64,000 nucleotides of DNA from Xanthomonas theicola (GTDB lineage Bacteria > Pseudomonadota > Gammaproteobacteria > Xanthomonadales > Xanthomonadaceae), in the NCBI RefSeq assembly GCF_014236795.1, contig NZ_CP049017.1:1156001-1220000 (forward strand), in the 5' to 3' direction. This document shows positions 8,679-17,436 of the stretch, piece after piece. The notes beneath the pieces were generated by a model that did no database searches, was not told the DNA's origin, and worked only from the letters and a program-made list of their open reading frames with translations. The stretch's first letter is position 1; each line of letters begins with the position of its first letter. A program made the position numbers and the translations under genes.

Positions 8679-9311
8679 ATGAGCCACGAGTTGCCTTCGT
8701 TCCTGATCGATGCCGGCGAACTGCTCCAGCATGTGAGCCGCGTCGTCTATCGGGGCAGCCCGCTGTACTATGGCCGCAGCAGCACCAATCGCTACGATGA
8801 CCCGGCGCGGGCCTACGGCGTGCTCTACCTGGGCCGCGACCTGCCGACGGCGATGATGGAGTCGGTGTTTCACAAGCACCAGTGGCTTGCGGACACGAAG
8901 CGCTCGATCGCGCTGAAAGAAGTCCAGGGCCGGATGGTGCGCGCGGTGGGAGTAATGGCCGATGTGCTCCTGGCCGACCTCACGGCACCCGGCGTCATGG
9001 CGGGCTACTTCGGCCTGAACCTGGAGCAGTTGGCCAGCCGCGACTACACGCACACGCAGCAGGTGTCGGCCCAAGTGCATGCGATGGTCGGCGACGATGG
9101 CCAGCCATTGTTCGACGGGGTGCTCTATCCGTCGCGCAACAACTATCCCGCCAAGAGCATTGCCCTGTTCGAGCGTGCGAAAGCGAAGGTCAGGGTCATC
9201 AAGGACATCGACCTGGTTGACCATGTGGATTGGCCGGGTTTCGTTGTCACCTATCGCATCGGCGTGGAGCCCTACCCCGACCCGGTGGAACCGGATGACG
9301 AAGCGTCCTGA
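8679..9311 (+). CDS. RES-domain toxin (NAD+ phosphorylase family)
   Basis: The 210-residue protein carries the RES fold, related to ADP-ribosyltransferases; characterised members degrade NAD+ and stop growth. Visible signature residues are the Arg of VVYRGSP, the GVLYLGRD strand, the Glu of AMMESVFHKH and the Ser/Asn of PSRNNY. It is translated directly after its antitoxin gene. The length is typical for the family and nothing suggests inactivation. On an element that has lost integrase and TraG, the pair may have slowed loss of the remaining DNA by post-segregational killing; that is inference. Confidence 0.85.
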   Translation: MSHELPSFLIDAGELLQHVSRVVYRGSPLYYGRSSTNRYDDPARAYGVLYLGRDLPTAMMESVFHKHQWLADTKRSIALKEVQGRMVRAVGVMADVLLADLTAPGVMAGYFGLNLEQLASRDYTHTQQVSAQVHAMVGDDGQPLFDGVLYPSRNNYPAKSIALFERAKAKVRVIKDIDLVDHVDWPGFVVTYRIGVEPYPDPVEPDDEAS

Positions 9312-9395
9312 AGCAGCAAAAGAACACATTGAAGCCCCAAGCAGAATGAATTGGACCAAGTTGGAATAGGCATCCTCGTGTAGCAGGAGACGACC

Positions 9396-9764
9396 ATGAA
9401 CACGACAACCCGTATCAGCACCGCAGGTCGCAGCGTTGGCCGTGGATGGCGCGCCTTTGCGCGCGGCGAGCGAAGGTTGTCCAGTTGGCTCGCCTCCAAG
9501 GGGATGCCGATGGCGGGCGTCGCCGTGTTGTTGTGGGTGGTCAAGCTAGTTACGCTAGGACTGCTGTTCTACGTTGCCTTCTGGCTGGCGTTGTTGCTCC
9601 TGCTGGGAGTTGCGGCGGCATGGATGGCTGACAATTCGGCTAGAAAAGACGACCGCTGGGCGCAACAGGATGAACTACGCAATGGCGAGGCGGGCTTTGG
9701 CTTGTATTCGTCCACCGGTCAGAGGATCGACCCTCACGACCCGAACGATCCTTTCGATGACTAA
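9396..9764 (+). CDS. DUF3742 family ICE membrane protein
   Basis: The 122-residue protein matches the DUF3742 pattern found at the edge of ICEclc/PFGI conjugation modules. It has a basic N-terminus (GWRAFARGERRLSSWLASKG), one or two closely spaced membrane segments (GVAVLLWVVKLVTLGLLFYV, then a Leu-rich stretch) and an acidic Asp/Pro tail (DPHDPNDPFDD). Its function is unknown. GGAGACGACC precedes the ATG. It converges on traG, with the stop codons 15 bp apart and no visible terminator. Confidence 0.8.
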   Translation: MNTTTRISTAGRSVGRGWRAFARGERRLSSWLASKGMPMAGVAVLLWVVKLVTLGLLFYVAFWLALLLLLGVAAAWMADNSARKDDRWAQQDELRNGEAGFGLYSSTGQRIDPHDPNDPFDD

Positions 9765-9779
9765 GATTTGCCCGGTCCG

Positions 9780-10985
9780 TCACAGCACCTTGCCGGCTAC
9801 CTTGTTTACACCTGCCCCTGCGCTATCACGCGCTTCCTTGGAACCTACGGCAAGGTTCTGAGCGATCACCCCGGCCTTGATCCCGACCCAGCCCAAGGCC
9901 GCGACCCAAAATGTCGGCAGGACCAGGAACATCGTCCCGGTGACGAAGTTCAGCAGCATGTCGCCGAACGCATTGTTCAAGCCCACCAGTGGATCGAAGT
10001 TGTTGTGCGGCCGGTTCCAGCCCCAGCCCCACCCATAGAGCGCATCGAGGATGGTGCTGTCGATCCAGCGGGCCAACTGAAACCAAAAATCGACGAAGAA
10101 CAGCGCGAACTGCACGACGCTGACCGTGACGACCGTCTTGATGTCGTAAGTTCCCACCACCAGTACCAGCGGAATGCAGACTACCAACGCCATCTTGAGC
10201 AGTGCGAGCACCATGGGCAACGCTTGGCGCACCACGTCCATTGCCGGGAAAGCGGCGATAGCCCCAACCGCCAAGCCAACATCGCTCGTGGCACGGTTGA
10301 CGACATTGGGCAATGTCTTGTCAATCTGACCGCCGTAGTCCGTATAAACCGAGCCCTGATTGAGCTTCTGTTGCCGCGGCGAGGCGATCGCGCGGATCAC
10401 CGAATCGTCCACGTCGGCACGGCTCAGGAACCCAGCCCAGCCCGTCAGCCGCGTGAGCAGGTTGGGGTCCACCTGGCCCAGCAGCCGTGCCCGCAGGCCG
10501 TTACTGCCATCGGCCCACCATTGCCGGCAGTTCGGGTAGCCGCCGCCGCTGGACACCTGCGCAAGCCCTGCATCGCGGTTGTTGTCGTAGGGCCAGTCGT
10601 CGCGCGGAGTGCTGGCGCGATAGCTGTCGTAGTAGCCAGCCGTGTCCGTAAAGAAGCGCGAGCCGATCCAGGTGACGTCGTGCATCTGCTCTTCGTCAAG
10701 CTGCGGGCGCTGCATGAACAACTTGGCGCGGGCCGGCCCGTAGCAGTCGTGCGAGAAATCCGCCACTTCCTGCGCCAGCACTGGATCGTCGATGCGCGTG
10801 GCGTCGATCTCCATCCGCATCTGCCGCAGATCGGTGCCGCAGGGGATTGCGGCAACCGAGGCGCCCGTGACAGCGCGCGAAAGCGCATGCATGAAGGCCC
10901 ACCACACCGGCAACTTCGCGCTTTGGTTGTTGAGGGTCGAGAAGGACTGCGACCAGCCTGTATCGGCAGGCTGCGGCACGCTGAC
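9780..10985 (-). pseudogene. traG: conjugative transfer protein TraG (TraG_N), 5'-truncated
   Basis: About 402 codons of the C-terminal part remain, from SVPQPADTGWSQ to the stop at 9780. It is the mating-pair-stabilisation TraG_N protein of GI-type T4SS elements. A soluble stretch with Cys (AAIPCGTDL, SHDCYGPA, YPNCRQWW) is followed by several membrane segments (VLALLKMALVVCIPLVLVV; VVQFALFFVDFW; LVLPTFWVAALGWVGI). The N-terminus is replaced by the IS3 element that begins at 10986. The sequence beyond that IS is not traG, so the missing part was deleted or moved rather than merely interrupted. Confidence 0.8.
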
Positions 10986-11048
10986 TGGACCGGCCAGCCT
11001 TTCGTAGACATCCGGACGCCATAATTGATGGCAATGACCGAGGTGTTT

Positions 11049-11330
11049 ATGGGCAACAGCAAGCAGTACACGGATGAGTTCCGGGCCGAGGCGGTGAAGC
11101 AGGTGATCGAACGCGGCTTCACGGTGGTGGATGTGGCCTCCCGAATCGGGATTCCCAAGCACACGCTATACGGGTGGGTGCAGGCCGCCAGGAAGATGGC
11201 GCCGGCAGCCGGCGCTGCAGCGGCGTCGACCGACTCAGCGGAGATTCGCCGGCTCAAGGCCGAACTGAGGCGGGTAACCGAGGAGCGCGACATCCTAGAA
11301 AAAGCCGCCGCGTACTTTGCCAAGGGGTAA
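11049..11330 (+). CDS. IS3-family transposase OrfA
   Basis: OrfA has 93 residues, with an HTH (YTDEFRAEAVKQVIERGF, VASRIGIPKHTLYGWV) and a Leu-zipper region (IRRLKAELRRVTEERDILEK) ending AAAYFAKG, where IS3-family OrfA proteins usually end. The ATG at 11049 has GAGG five bases upstream; an in-frame ATG at 11034 is the alternative. The frame is intact, but its orfB partner is not. Confidence 0.8.
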   Translation: MGNSKQYTDEFRAEAVKQVIERGFTVVDVASRIGIPKHTLYGWVQAARKMAPAAGAAAASTDSAEIRRLKAELRRVTEERDILEKAAAYFAKG

Positions 11331-12199
11331 GGGCGAAGTACGCGTTCATGCGTGCGCACGTCCGGGAGTTTCGTCTGGCGACGATGTGCCGGGTGCTGGG
11401 CGTGCATCGCAGTGGTTACTAGGCCTGGCTGCGCAACGGCACCAGCGTCCGCGAACGCGAGGACCAGCGCTTGCTGGGCCTGATCAAGCACCACTGGCTG
11501 GCCAGCGGCGCGGTGTACGGCTATCGCAAGCTCACCCTGGATCTGCGTGAGGCCGGCGAGCGTTGCAGCCGTCACCGGGTGCGGCGCTTGATGAAGGCCG
11601 AAGGCTTGCGAGCGCAGGTTGGCTACGGCAGCAAGCCGCGTTAGCGGGGAGGTCCGGTCGGCGTGGTGGCGAATGTGCTCAACCGGGACTTCATTCCGCA
11701 GGCCCCGAACAAGGTCTGGGTCACGGACATCACCTATATCCGCACCTACGAGGGCTGGCTGTTCTTGGCAGCGGTAATGGAGCTGTATTGGCGCCAGATC
11801 GTGGGTTGGGCAACCGCTTCGACAATGACCAGCGATCTGGTGCTGCAGGCACTGGTGGCAGCGGCGTGGCGGCGCAAGCCCGGTCCTGGCGTGATGGTGC
11901 ACTCCGACCAGGGCTGGCAGTTCACCAGCAGCGATTGGCAGTCGTTCCTGAAGGCGCACCGGATGGTGCCGAGCATGAGCCGACGCGGGAACTGCCATGA
12001 CAACGCCGTGGCCGAGAGCTTCTTCAGCGTCTTGAAGAAGGAACGTATCAAGCGTCGGATCTACCCGACACGCGCCATGGCGGCATCGGACGTGTTCGAC
12101 TATATCGAGATGTTCTACAACCCGATCCGCCGGCATGGTTCCGCTGGCGGCGTGTCACCGGTAGAGTTTGAAAGGCGCTACGCGCAGAGCGGCGACTGA
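11327..12199 (+). pseudogene. IS3-family transposase OrfB with two amber stops
   Basis: One continuous frame encodes a recognisable OrfB: VRAKYAFMRAHVREFRLATM, then a rve domain with VWVTDITYI, MVHSDQGWQF and NAVAESFFSVLKKE, so the D-D-E residues are present. It is interrupted by in-frame TAG codons at 11420-11422 and 11642-11644. The strand after the first Asp also differs from the usual form (MELYWRQ where relatives have MDLYSRR). The element is probably immobile unless helped in trans. Confidence 0.8.
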
Positions 12200-12225
12200 G
12201 TGTCTACGGAAATCTGGCCGGTCCA

Positions 12226-12578
12226 ACGGCGGAAGTGACCGACCGCAAAGGCGCGCTCCAATCCCTGGATCGTTGCAAGCCGAACCTGGGACACGTGCAA
12301 AGCCTGTTGTGCGATAGCGGCTATACCGCAGAACCGTTCGCCGAAGGCGTACGAGAGATCCTGGGCAAGCAAGTCACGGTGCAGATCGCCAAACGCAGCG
12401 AACTGCACACCTTCAAGGTCATGCCCAAGCGCTGGATCGTCGAACGCAGCTTTGCGTGGCTGGAAAAGAACCGAAGGCTATGGAAGAACTGCGAGCGTGA
12501 GCTCAACAGCAGCTTGCAGTTCATCCACCTGGCATTCCTGACACTACTACTACTACTCAAAAGATCGTGAACAGGTTC
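12226..12578 (+). pseudogene. IS5-family element, 3' fragment of transposase
   Basis: The C-terminal third of an IS5-family transposase (TDRKGALQSLDRCKP to KRS) is nearly identical to the copy at 44940-45280. The right end GAACAGGTTC is intact and is followed by TTA, the target duplication of this element. The 5' part is replaced by the IS3 element ending at 12225. The insertion cut the integrase gene read from 13555. Confidence 0.85.
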
Positions 12579-12581
12579 TTA

Positions 12582-13555
12582 AGGCGCTGGTGCTCGCCGT
12601 CGTCATTAATATGGATGTAGGCCACGCCTCCCTCCGTTTGCACATCGCTTACAAGCAGTTGTCCTACCTCAGAGGCACGGGCGCCCGTATACAGCCCCAG
12701 CAAGGCTGCCCAGCGCGCGGCGGGTGACAAGGTGGCAAACGCAGAGGGGGCGAACAGGCTGTTGATCTGCTTCAGGTCGAAGGCCTTGAAGCCCAGCTTG
12801 CGCCGCTTACGCTTGGCGCTATTGCCGTATGAGACATGGCTTCGGGCCGGATTGCTGTCTGTGTAGTAGCCAGCGGCAATCAACCAGTCGAAGAAGCCAC
12901 CCAGATAAGACTGCTTGTTCACTCTGGTCGGGGTTGAGATGCCAGCATCTGCGAGCGACTGATAGAAGTTCGACAGGTCGATCCGGTTGATGTTTGGCAA
13001 AGGGTAGTCACGGCCGGTTGTGCGCACGAACCCGTCAATCGCCGACTTCTTGATGGTGTAGGTCTTGGGGATGGTGTCTGGGGCAATGGCCTTGAGCCAA
13101 AGGTCGCGCGCTTCCATCAGCGAAAGGACTTTGCTGGGCTGGGGCTTGGAGGGAACTGCCGGGGCGGCTATCGCGCCGAAGAACGCAGGGTTGACCCGGC
13201 CGATGCTTTCAATGGCGCGAGTCAGCGCCTCAGTGTCTTCGCCTGGCTCCGCTTGGATACGCAGGGTGCCGTTGGCGTCTCGTTTCAGGGTGTAGTCCTG
13301 GAGGCGTTGTCCCCGAAGCTCCTGGAGCCATTGCCCTGCCGTCTTCTCGCCCATGCCGTTCTTCCTGATGGAGCTGAAGACCTCAGCATAGCGGGCGGCC
13401 AGGATCAGGGCGCAAGCTTGGGCGCTGCGCATTTCGCGCGTTCGAAGGCTTCGCTTGAGAATTCGGCAGCCCAGGAGGGGCTGGAGATCGACGGGCACGC
13501 GCTGGCGGAACGAAAAGCCCGCTGGCGTCTTGATCAAGTGATGGGGAACTCTCAT
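12582..13555 (-). pseudogene. tyrosine integrase, C-terminus lost to IS5 insertion
   Basis: About 324 codons remain of a site-specific tyrosine recombinase. The N-terminal DUF6538-like segment (LIKTPAGFSFRQRVPVDL) is followed by a core-binding domain (about 150-245), and the catalytic domain begins with the box I Arg in LYTGARASEVGQL. After GEHQRLKN the gene meets the end of the IS5-family element, so the box II His/Arg and the nucleophile Tyr are missing and the enzyme cannot be active. It starts 50 bp from the tRNA-Ser terminator and reads away from the tRNA, the classic arrangement of an integrase beside its own attL. It could come from an ICE or a prophage. Confidence 0.85.
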
Positions 13556-13605
13556 CGGGATGTGTCCCGATTTGTGTCCTGCCCCTTGCTAGGCCCAGAA
13601 AAGCA

Positions 13606-13629
13606 AAACCCCTGATTTCTCAGGGGTTT
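13606..13629 (-). terminator. intrinsic terminator after tRNA-Ser
   Basis: A perfect 10-bp stem (AAACCCCTGA / TCAGGGGTTT) with a 4-nt loop, followed on the minus strand by TTTTGCTTTT. It ends the tRNA-Ser transcript, and the integrase is read onward from the other side. Confidence 0.85.
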
Positions 13630-13637
13630 GCAGAGTC

Positions 13638-13730
13638 TGGCGGAGAGAGGGGGATTCGAACCCCCGAAGCGCGGTTTAGACGCTTACACACTTTCCAGGC
13701 GTGCTCCTTCAACCACTCGGACACCTCTCC
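13638..13730 (-). tRNA. tRNA-Ser(GGA)
   Basis: A 93-nt class II tRNA with encoded CCA (TGG at 13638-13640). The acceptor GGAGAGG pairs with CCTCTCC, the anticodon loop is CTGGAAA (anticodon GGA), there is a long variable arm, and the T arm contains GGTTCGAATCC. The 3' half is a common attachment site; the integrase remnant at 12582-13555 lies directly downstream of it. Confidence 0.95.
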
Positions 13731-13973
13731 GGGCCTGCCGGCGCGAGGTAGCCGACGACAGGGCAGGGGCGGGATTCTAGCCGTCGCGGGCGCCGTTAAC
13801 AAGGCGAATGGCCCGCGGCGGCGGGGCATGCCGCCGCTGCCGGTTCCCGAATCGCGGAAAAGCGCCGGCCCGTCGCTGTCCGCACCGTGCCCACGGGCCG
13901 GTCGCGGCTGCCGCTGAACGATCGGCGCGGCGCGGCGTGGCACAATGGCGGTTCAGATGAAGACGGTTGCCTG

Positions 13974-15833
13974 ATGTCCTATCTCGTCCTCGCCCGCAAG
14001 TGGCGCCCCAAGCGTTTCGCCGAACTGGTGGGACAGGAGCACGTGGTCCGCGCGCTCAGCAATGCGCTGGACAGCGGGCGGGTGCACCACGCTTTCCTGT
14101 TCACCGGCACCCGCGGCGTCGGCAAGACCACCATCGCGCGTATCTTCGCCAAGTCGCTGAATTGCGAGCAGGGCACCAGCGCCGACCCATGCGGGCAGTG
14201 CCCGGCGTGCCTGGACATCGACGCCGGCCGCTACATCGACCTGCTGGAGATCGATGCCGCGTCCAACACGGGCGTGGACGACGTGCGCGAGGTGATCGAG
14301 AACGCGCAGTACATGCCGTCGCGCGGCAAGTACAAGGTCTACCTGATCGACGAAGTGCATATGCTGTCCAAGGCGGCGTTCAACGCGCTGCTGAAGACGC
14401 TGGAAGAGCCGCCGGAGCACGTCAAGTTCCTGCTCGCCACCACCGACCCGCAGAAGCTGCCGGTGACGGTGCTGTCGCGCTGCCTGCAGTTCAACCTCAA
14501 GCGCCTGGACGAGGAGCAGATCCAGGGGCAGATGGCCAAGATCCTGGCCGCCGAGCAGATCGAGGTCGATGCCTCGGCGATCGTGCAACTGGCCAAGGCC
14601 GCCGATGGCAGCCTGCGCGACGGCCTGTCGCTGCTCGATCAGGCCATTGCCTACGCTGGCGGCGCGCTGCGCGACGACGTGGTGCGGGCGATGCTGGGCA
14701 CGGTCGACCGCACCCAGGTCGGGGCGATGCTCGAGGCGCTGGCCGATGGCGACGGGCAGCGGCTGCTGCAGGTGGTCGTCGGGCTGGCCGAGTTCTCGCC
14801 GGATTGGAGCGGAGTGCTGGAAGCGCTGGCCGAGGCGCTGCACCGGATCCAGGTGCGGCAGCTGGTGCCGGGCGCGGCGGTGGCCGGTCTCGATGGCCTG
14901 GACCCGGCGCCGTTCGCCGAACGCCTGCGTCCGGAAATCGTGCAGCTGTGGTACCAGATGGCCTTGAACGGGCGCCGCGACCTGTACCTGGCGCCGAGTC
15001 CGCGCTCCGGTTTCGAGATGGCGGTGCTGCGCATGCTGGCGTTCCGCCCGGCGGGCGCGGCGCCGTTGCCGGCCGCGTCCGGGTCAGACACGACCACGGA
15101 AGGGCGCATGACGGCGGTGCCGGTGTCCGCGGCGTCTGCCGCTGCTTCCCCCAGCGTCGCCGCGCCGTCCGTCGCCGCACCGGTCGCGCCCGCCGCACCG
15201 ATGATGGCGCCGGCGCCAGTACCGGCCGCTGCGATGCCGGCACTCGCGCCCGCGCCTGTCGCAGCGGCGGCAGTGCTGGACCCGCCATGGGAAACCGCGG
15301 CACCTGCATCATCGCCAGCCGCGACCATGGTGCCGGTCGCGCCGGCTCCTGCGCCCGCGGCCGAGCCGGAAATGGCGATGGTGCCGCCGCTGGCCGCCAC
15401 CACTGCGCGTATGCCGCCCGACACCAGCGCGGCGCGCGTGCTGCACGTGGCCGAGGACTGGCTGGAACTGGTCGCCGACTGCGGCCTGACCGGGCCGTCG
15501 CGGCAGCTCGCCGCCAATTCGGCCTTCGTCAGCCACGCCGACGGCGTGCTGCGGTTGTCGCTGTCGCCGGGCTTCGAATACCTGCAATCCGAGCGCTCGC
15601 TCGGCGAACTGGCCGCGGCCCTGACCGATGCGCTGGGCAGCCGGCCGAAGATCGTGATCGAAAGCGGCATCGCGGTCGATGCCGAGACCCTGCACGAGCG
15701 CTCGCACCGGCAACGCGGCGAGCGCCAGACCGCGGCCGAGACCGCGTTCCTGCACGACCCGGCGGTGCAAGCGCTGATCCAGCAGCAAGGCGCTCGGGTC
15801 GTGCCCGATTCCATCCGCCCTTACCAAGAGTAG
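13974..15833 (+). CDS. dnaX: DNA polymerase III subunit tau/gamma
   Basis: This 619-residue clamp-loader ATPase loads the sliding clamp and, as tau, links polymerase cores to the helicase. The Walker A is GTRGVGKTT (about residues 45-53), the zinc site is CEQGTSADPCGQCPACL, the Walker B is LIDEVH, and the sensor region TTDPQKLPVTVLSRC follows. An Ala/Pro-rich linker (about 365-480) joins to the tau C-terminal domain (ARVLHVAEDWLELV onward). The start MSYLVLARKWRPKRF is that of the family; an in-frame upstream extension to 13887 is not conserved-looking. ybaB follows after 6 bp. I see no A-rich slippery site of the E. coli kind, so gamma, if made, arises otherwise. Confidence 0.97.
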   Translation: MSYLVLARKWRPKRFAELVGQEHVVRALSNALDSGRVHHAFLFTGTRGVGKTTIARIFAKSLNCEQGTSADPCGQCPACLDIDAGRYIDLLEIDAASNTGVDDVREVIENAQYMPSRGKYKVYLIDEVHMLSKAAFNALLKTLEEPPEHVKFLLATTDPQKLPVTVLSRCLQFNLKRLDEEQIQGQMAKILAAEQIEVDASAIVQLAKAADGSLRDGLSLLDQAIAYAGGALRDDVVRAMLGTVDRTQVGAMLEALADGDGQRLLQVVVGLAEFSPDWSGVLEALAEALHRIQVRQLVPGAAVAGLDGLDPAPFAERLRPEIVQLWYQMALNGRRDLYLAPSPRSGFEMAVLRMLAFRPAGAAPLPAASGSDTTTEGRMTAVPVSAASAAASPSVAAPSVAAPVAPAAPMMAPAPVPAAAMPALAPAPVAAAAVLDPPWETAAPASSPAATMVPVAPAPAPAAEPEMAMVPPLAATTARMPPDTSAARVLHVAEDWLELVADCGLTGPSRQLAANSAFVSHADGVLRLSLSPGFEYLQSERSLGELAAALTDALGSRPKIVIESGIAVDAETLHERSHRQRGERQTAAETAFLHDPAVQALIQQQGARVVPDSIRPYQE

Positions 15834-15839
15834 ACACGC

Positions 15840-16160
15840 ATGCGCGGGAACATCGCCCAATTGATGCAGCAGGCGCAGAAGATGCAGGAAAACCTGCAGC
15901 GCGCCCAGGAAGAACTGGCCCAGCTGGAAGTCACCGGCAGCGCCGGCGGCGGCATGGTCAGCGTGACCCTGACCGGCGCCAAGGAGTGCCGCAAGGTGCG
16001 GATCGATCCGAGCATCCTCTCCGATCAGGAGATGGCCGAGGACCTGATCGCCGCTGCCTTCAACGATGCGTCCAACAAGATCGACGCCGAGTCCAAGTCG
16101 CGGATGGGCGCGGCCACTGCCGGCATGCCGATCCCGCCGGGCATGAAGCTGCCGTTCTGA
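15840..16160 (+). CDS. ybaB: YbaB/EbfC nucleoid-associated protein
   Basis: The 106-residue YbaB/EbfC DNA-binding protein has an N-terminal helix ([23 protein letters not shown]), a beta sheet with [14 protein letters not shown], and a C-terminal helix ([20 protein letters not shown]). It forms tweezer-shaped dimers on the nucleoid. The dnaX-ybaB-recR order is widely conserved, and the 6-bp gap from dnaX implies cotranscription. Confidence 0.95.
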   Translation: MRGNIAQLMQQAQKMQENLQRAQEELAQLEVTGSAGGGMVSVTLTGAKECRKVRIDPSILSDQEMAEDLIAAAFNDASNKIDAESKSRMGAATAGMPIPPGMKLPF

Positions 16161-16163
16161 AGC

Positions 16164-16184
16164 CGGGACTCGGGACTCGGGACT
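16164..16184. repeat. tandem CGGGACT spacer repeat
   Basis: Three direct 7-bp copies of CGGGACT lie just after ybaB. Related GACTCGGG/GACCCCCGACC strings recur at 16261-16287 and at 45560-45580. Such GGGACTCGG strings are common in Xanthomonas spacers; their role is unknown. Confidence 0.8.
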
Positions 16185-16291
16185 CGGAAAAGCCAAGCCG
16201 GCGTAGCGCCGGATGGTAGTGCCACGTCCTGAAGGGCTACGAGTGCAACAGCCCGCCTTTCCGAGTCTCGACCCCCGACCCCCGACCCGCA

Positions 16292-16906
16292 ATGAGCCCC
16301 TCCCTGCTCGAACAACTGATCGACGCCTTTCGCGTGTTGCCCGGCGTCGGCCAGAAGACCGCGCAGCGGATGGCCTACCACGTGCTCGAACGCGAGCGCG
16401 AGGGCGGACAGCGCTTGGCCGATACCTTGCGCGAGGCGATCGAGCGCATTGGCCACTGCACGCAATGCCGCGATTTCAGCGAGACCGAACTGTGCGCGAT
16501 CTGCGCCAGCGCCAGTCGCGACCGGCAGCAGTTGTGCGCGGTGGAGTCGCCGGCCGACCGGCTGGCGATCGAGCACGCCACCGGCTACCGCGGGCTGTAT
16601 TTCATCCTGCAGGGCCGGCTGTCGCCGCTGGACGGGGTCGGTCCGCGCGAACTCGGCCTGGACCGGCTCGGTGCGCGGCTGGCGCAGGGCGAGATCGCCG
16701 AACTGATCATCGCCACCAATTCCACCGTCGAGGGCGAGGCCACCGCGCATTATCTGGCGCAGCTGGCGCGCCGGCACGGAGTGCGCCCGAGCCGGCTGGC
16801 GCAGGGCCTGCCGCTGGGCGGGGAACTGGAGTACGTGGACCGCGGCACGCTGTCGCATGCGTTCGGCAGCCGCCACGAGGCGCCGCAGGGCGGTGCCGGC
16901 GAGTAG
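16292..16906 (+). CDS. recR: recombination mediator protein RecR
   Basis: The 204-residue RecR works with RecF and RecO to load RecA on gapped DNA. It has an N-terminal helix-hairpin-helix ([18 protein letters not shown]), a four-Cys zinc finger ([17 protein letters not shown]), a Toprim domain ([29 protein letters not shown]) and the C-terminal Walker-like strand ([15 protein letters not shown]). The start at 16292 fits the family. The spacer to ybaB is 131 bp and contains the CGGGACT repeats, so it may have its own promoter. Confidence 0.96.
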   Translation: MSPSLLEQLIDAFRVLPGVGQKTAQRMAYHVLEREREGGQRLADTLREAIERIGHCTQCRDFSETELCAICASASRDRQQLCAVESPADRLAIEHATGYRGLYFILQGRLSPLDGVGPRELGLDRLGARLAQGEIAELIIATNSTVEGEATAHYLAQLARRHGVRPSRLAQGLPLGGELEYVDRGTLSHAFGSRHEAPQGGAGE

Positions 16907-16982
16907 CGGCCTGCGCGGCAGTGCCTGTGCGCTGCCGAATTGGGCTATAACGACTGCCCCTTTCCGCCCTGCGACCCGGCCC

Positions 16983-17330
16983 ATGGATACCATCTTCGGC
17001 AAGATCATCCGCCGCGAAATTCCCGCCAGCATCGTCTACGAGGACGACGACGTCCTCGGTTTCAAGGACATCGCGCCGCAGGCGCCGGTGCATGTGCTGT
17101 TCATTCCCAAGCAGGTGGAGATCCCTACCCTCGACGACCTGACGCCGGAGCAGGCGCCGCTGGTCGGCAAGCTGGTGCTGGCCGCGGCCGTGTACGCGCG
17201 CGATCAGGGCCTGGCCGAGGACGGCTACCGGGTGGTGATGAACTGCCGCGAGCATGCCGGGCAGACCGTGTTCCATCTGCACCTGCACTTGTTGGCCGGT
17301 GCGCTGCTGGGCCGCTTTGGCACGCCCTGA
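16983..17330 (+). CDS. HIT family nucleotide-binding protein (HinT-like)
   Basis: The 115-residue histidine-triad protein starts MDTIFGKIIRREIPASIVYE, the usual opening of HinT-type purine nucleoside phosphoramidases. The triad is FHLHLHLLAG near residue 100, with the middle His acting as nucleophile. Characterised relatives hydrolyse AMP-amino-acid adducts. It lies 76 bp after recR and is followed by a bidirectional terminator shared with slp. Confidence 0.93.
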   Translation: MDTIFGKIIRREIPASIVYEDDDVLGFKDIAPQAPVHVLFIPKQVEIPTLDDLTPEQAPLVGKLVLAAAVYARDQGLAEDGYRVVMNCREHAGQTVFHLHLHLLAGALLGRFGTP

Positions 17331-17388
17331 TCCGATTGCCGGCCGGCGCATGCGGGCGCGATCTGCCGCGGTGCTGCCGGCCAAACGG

Positions 17389-17414
17389 AAAACACCGCTT
17401 TTCAGCGGCGTTTT
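17389..17414. terminator. bidirectional terminator between HIT gene and slp
   Basis: An 11-bp stem with one mismatch (AAAACACCGCT / AGCGGCGTTTT) and a TTTC-type loop. A-rich and T-rich arms on both sides let it serve the convergent transcripts. Confidence 0.75.
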
Positions 17415-17436
17415 CTTGTCCATCGTCGCACAACGC

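Larger units (their letters stand above)
10986..12225 (+). mobile_element. IS3-family element with broken orfB
   Basis: The 1240-bp element has similar ends (TGGACCGGCCAG at the left; CTGGCCGGTCCA at the right). The flanks do not match (GAC at the left, ACG at the right): the left flank is traG and the right flank is the middle of an IS5-family transposase. This indicates recombination between IS copies with loss of the DNA between them. Confidence 0.8.

Noticed and set aside
10445..12136. 563-codon minus-strand frame across traG and IS3
   Set aside because: It runs through the IS border and opposite orfB. Known TraG and IS proteins are encoded in other frames.
13887..13973. 29-codon upstream extension of dnaX
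   Set aside because: DnaX proteins start at MSYLVLARKWRP; the extension is Arg/Gly-rich spacer translation.
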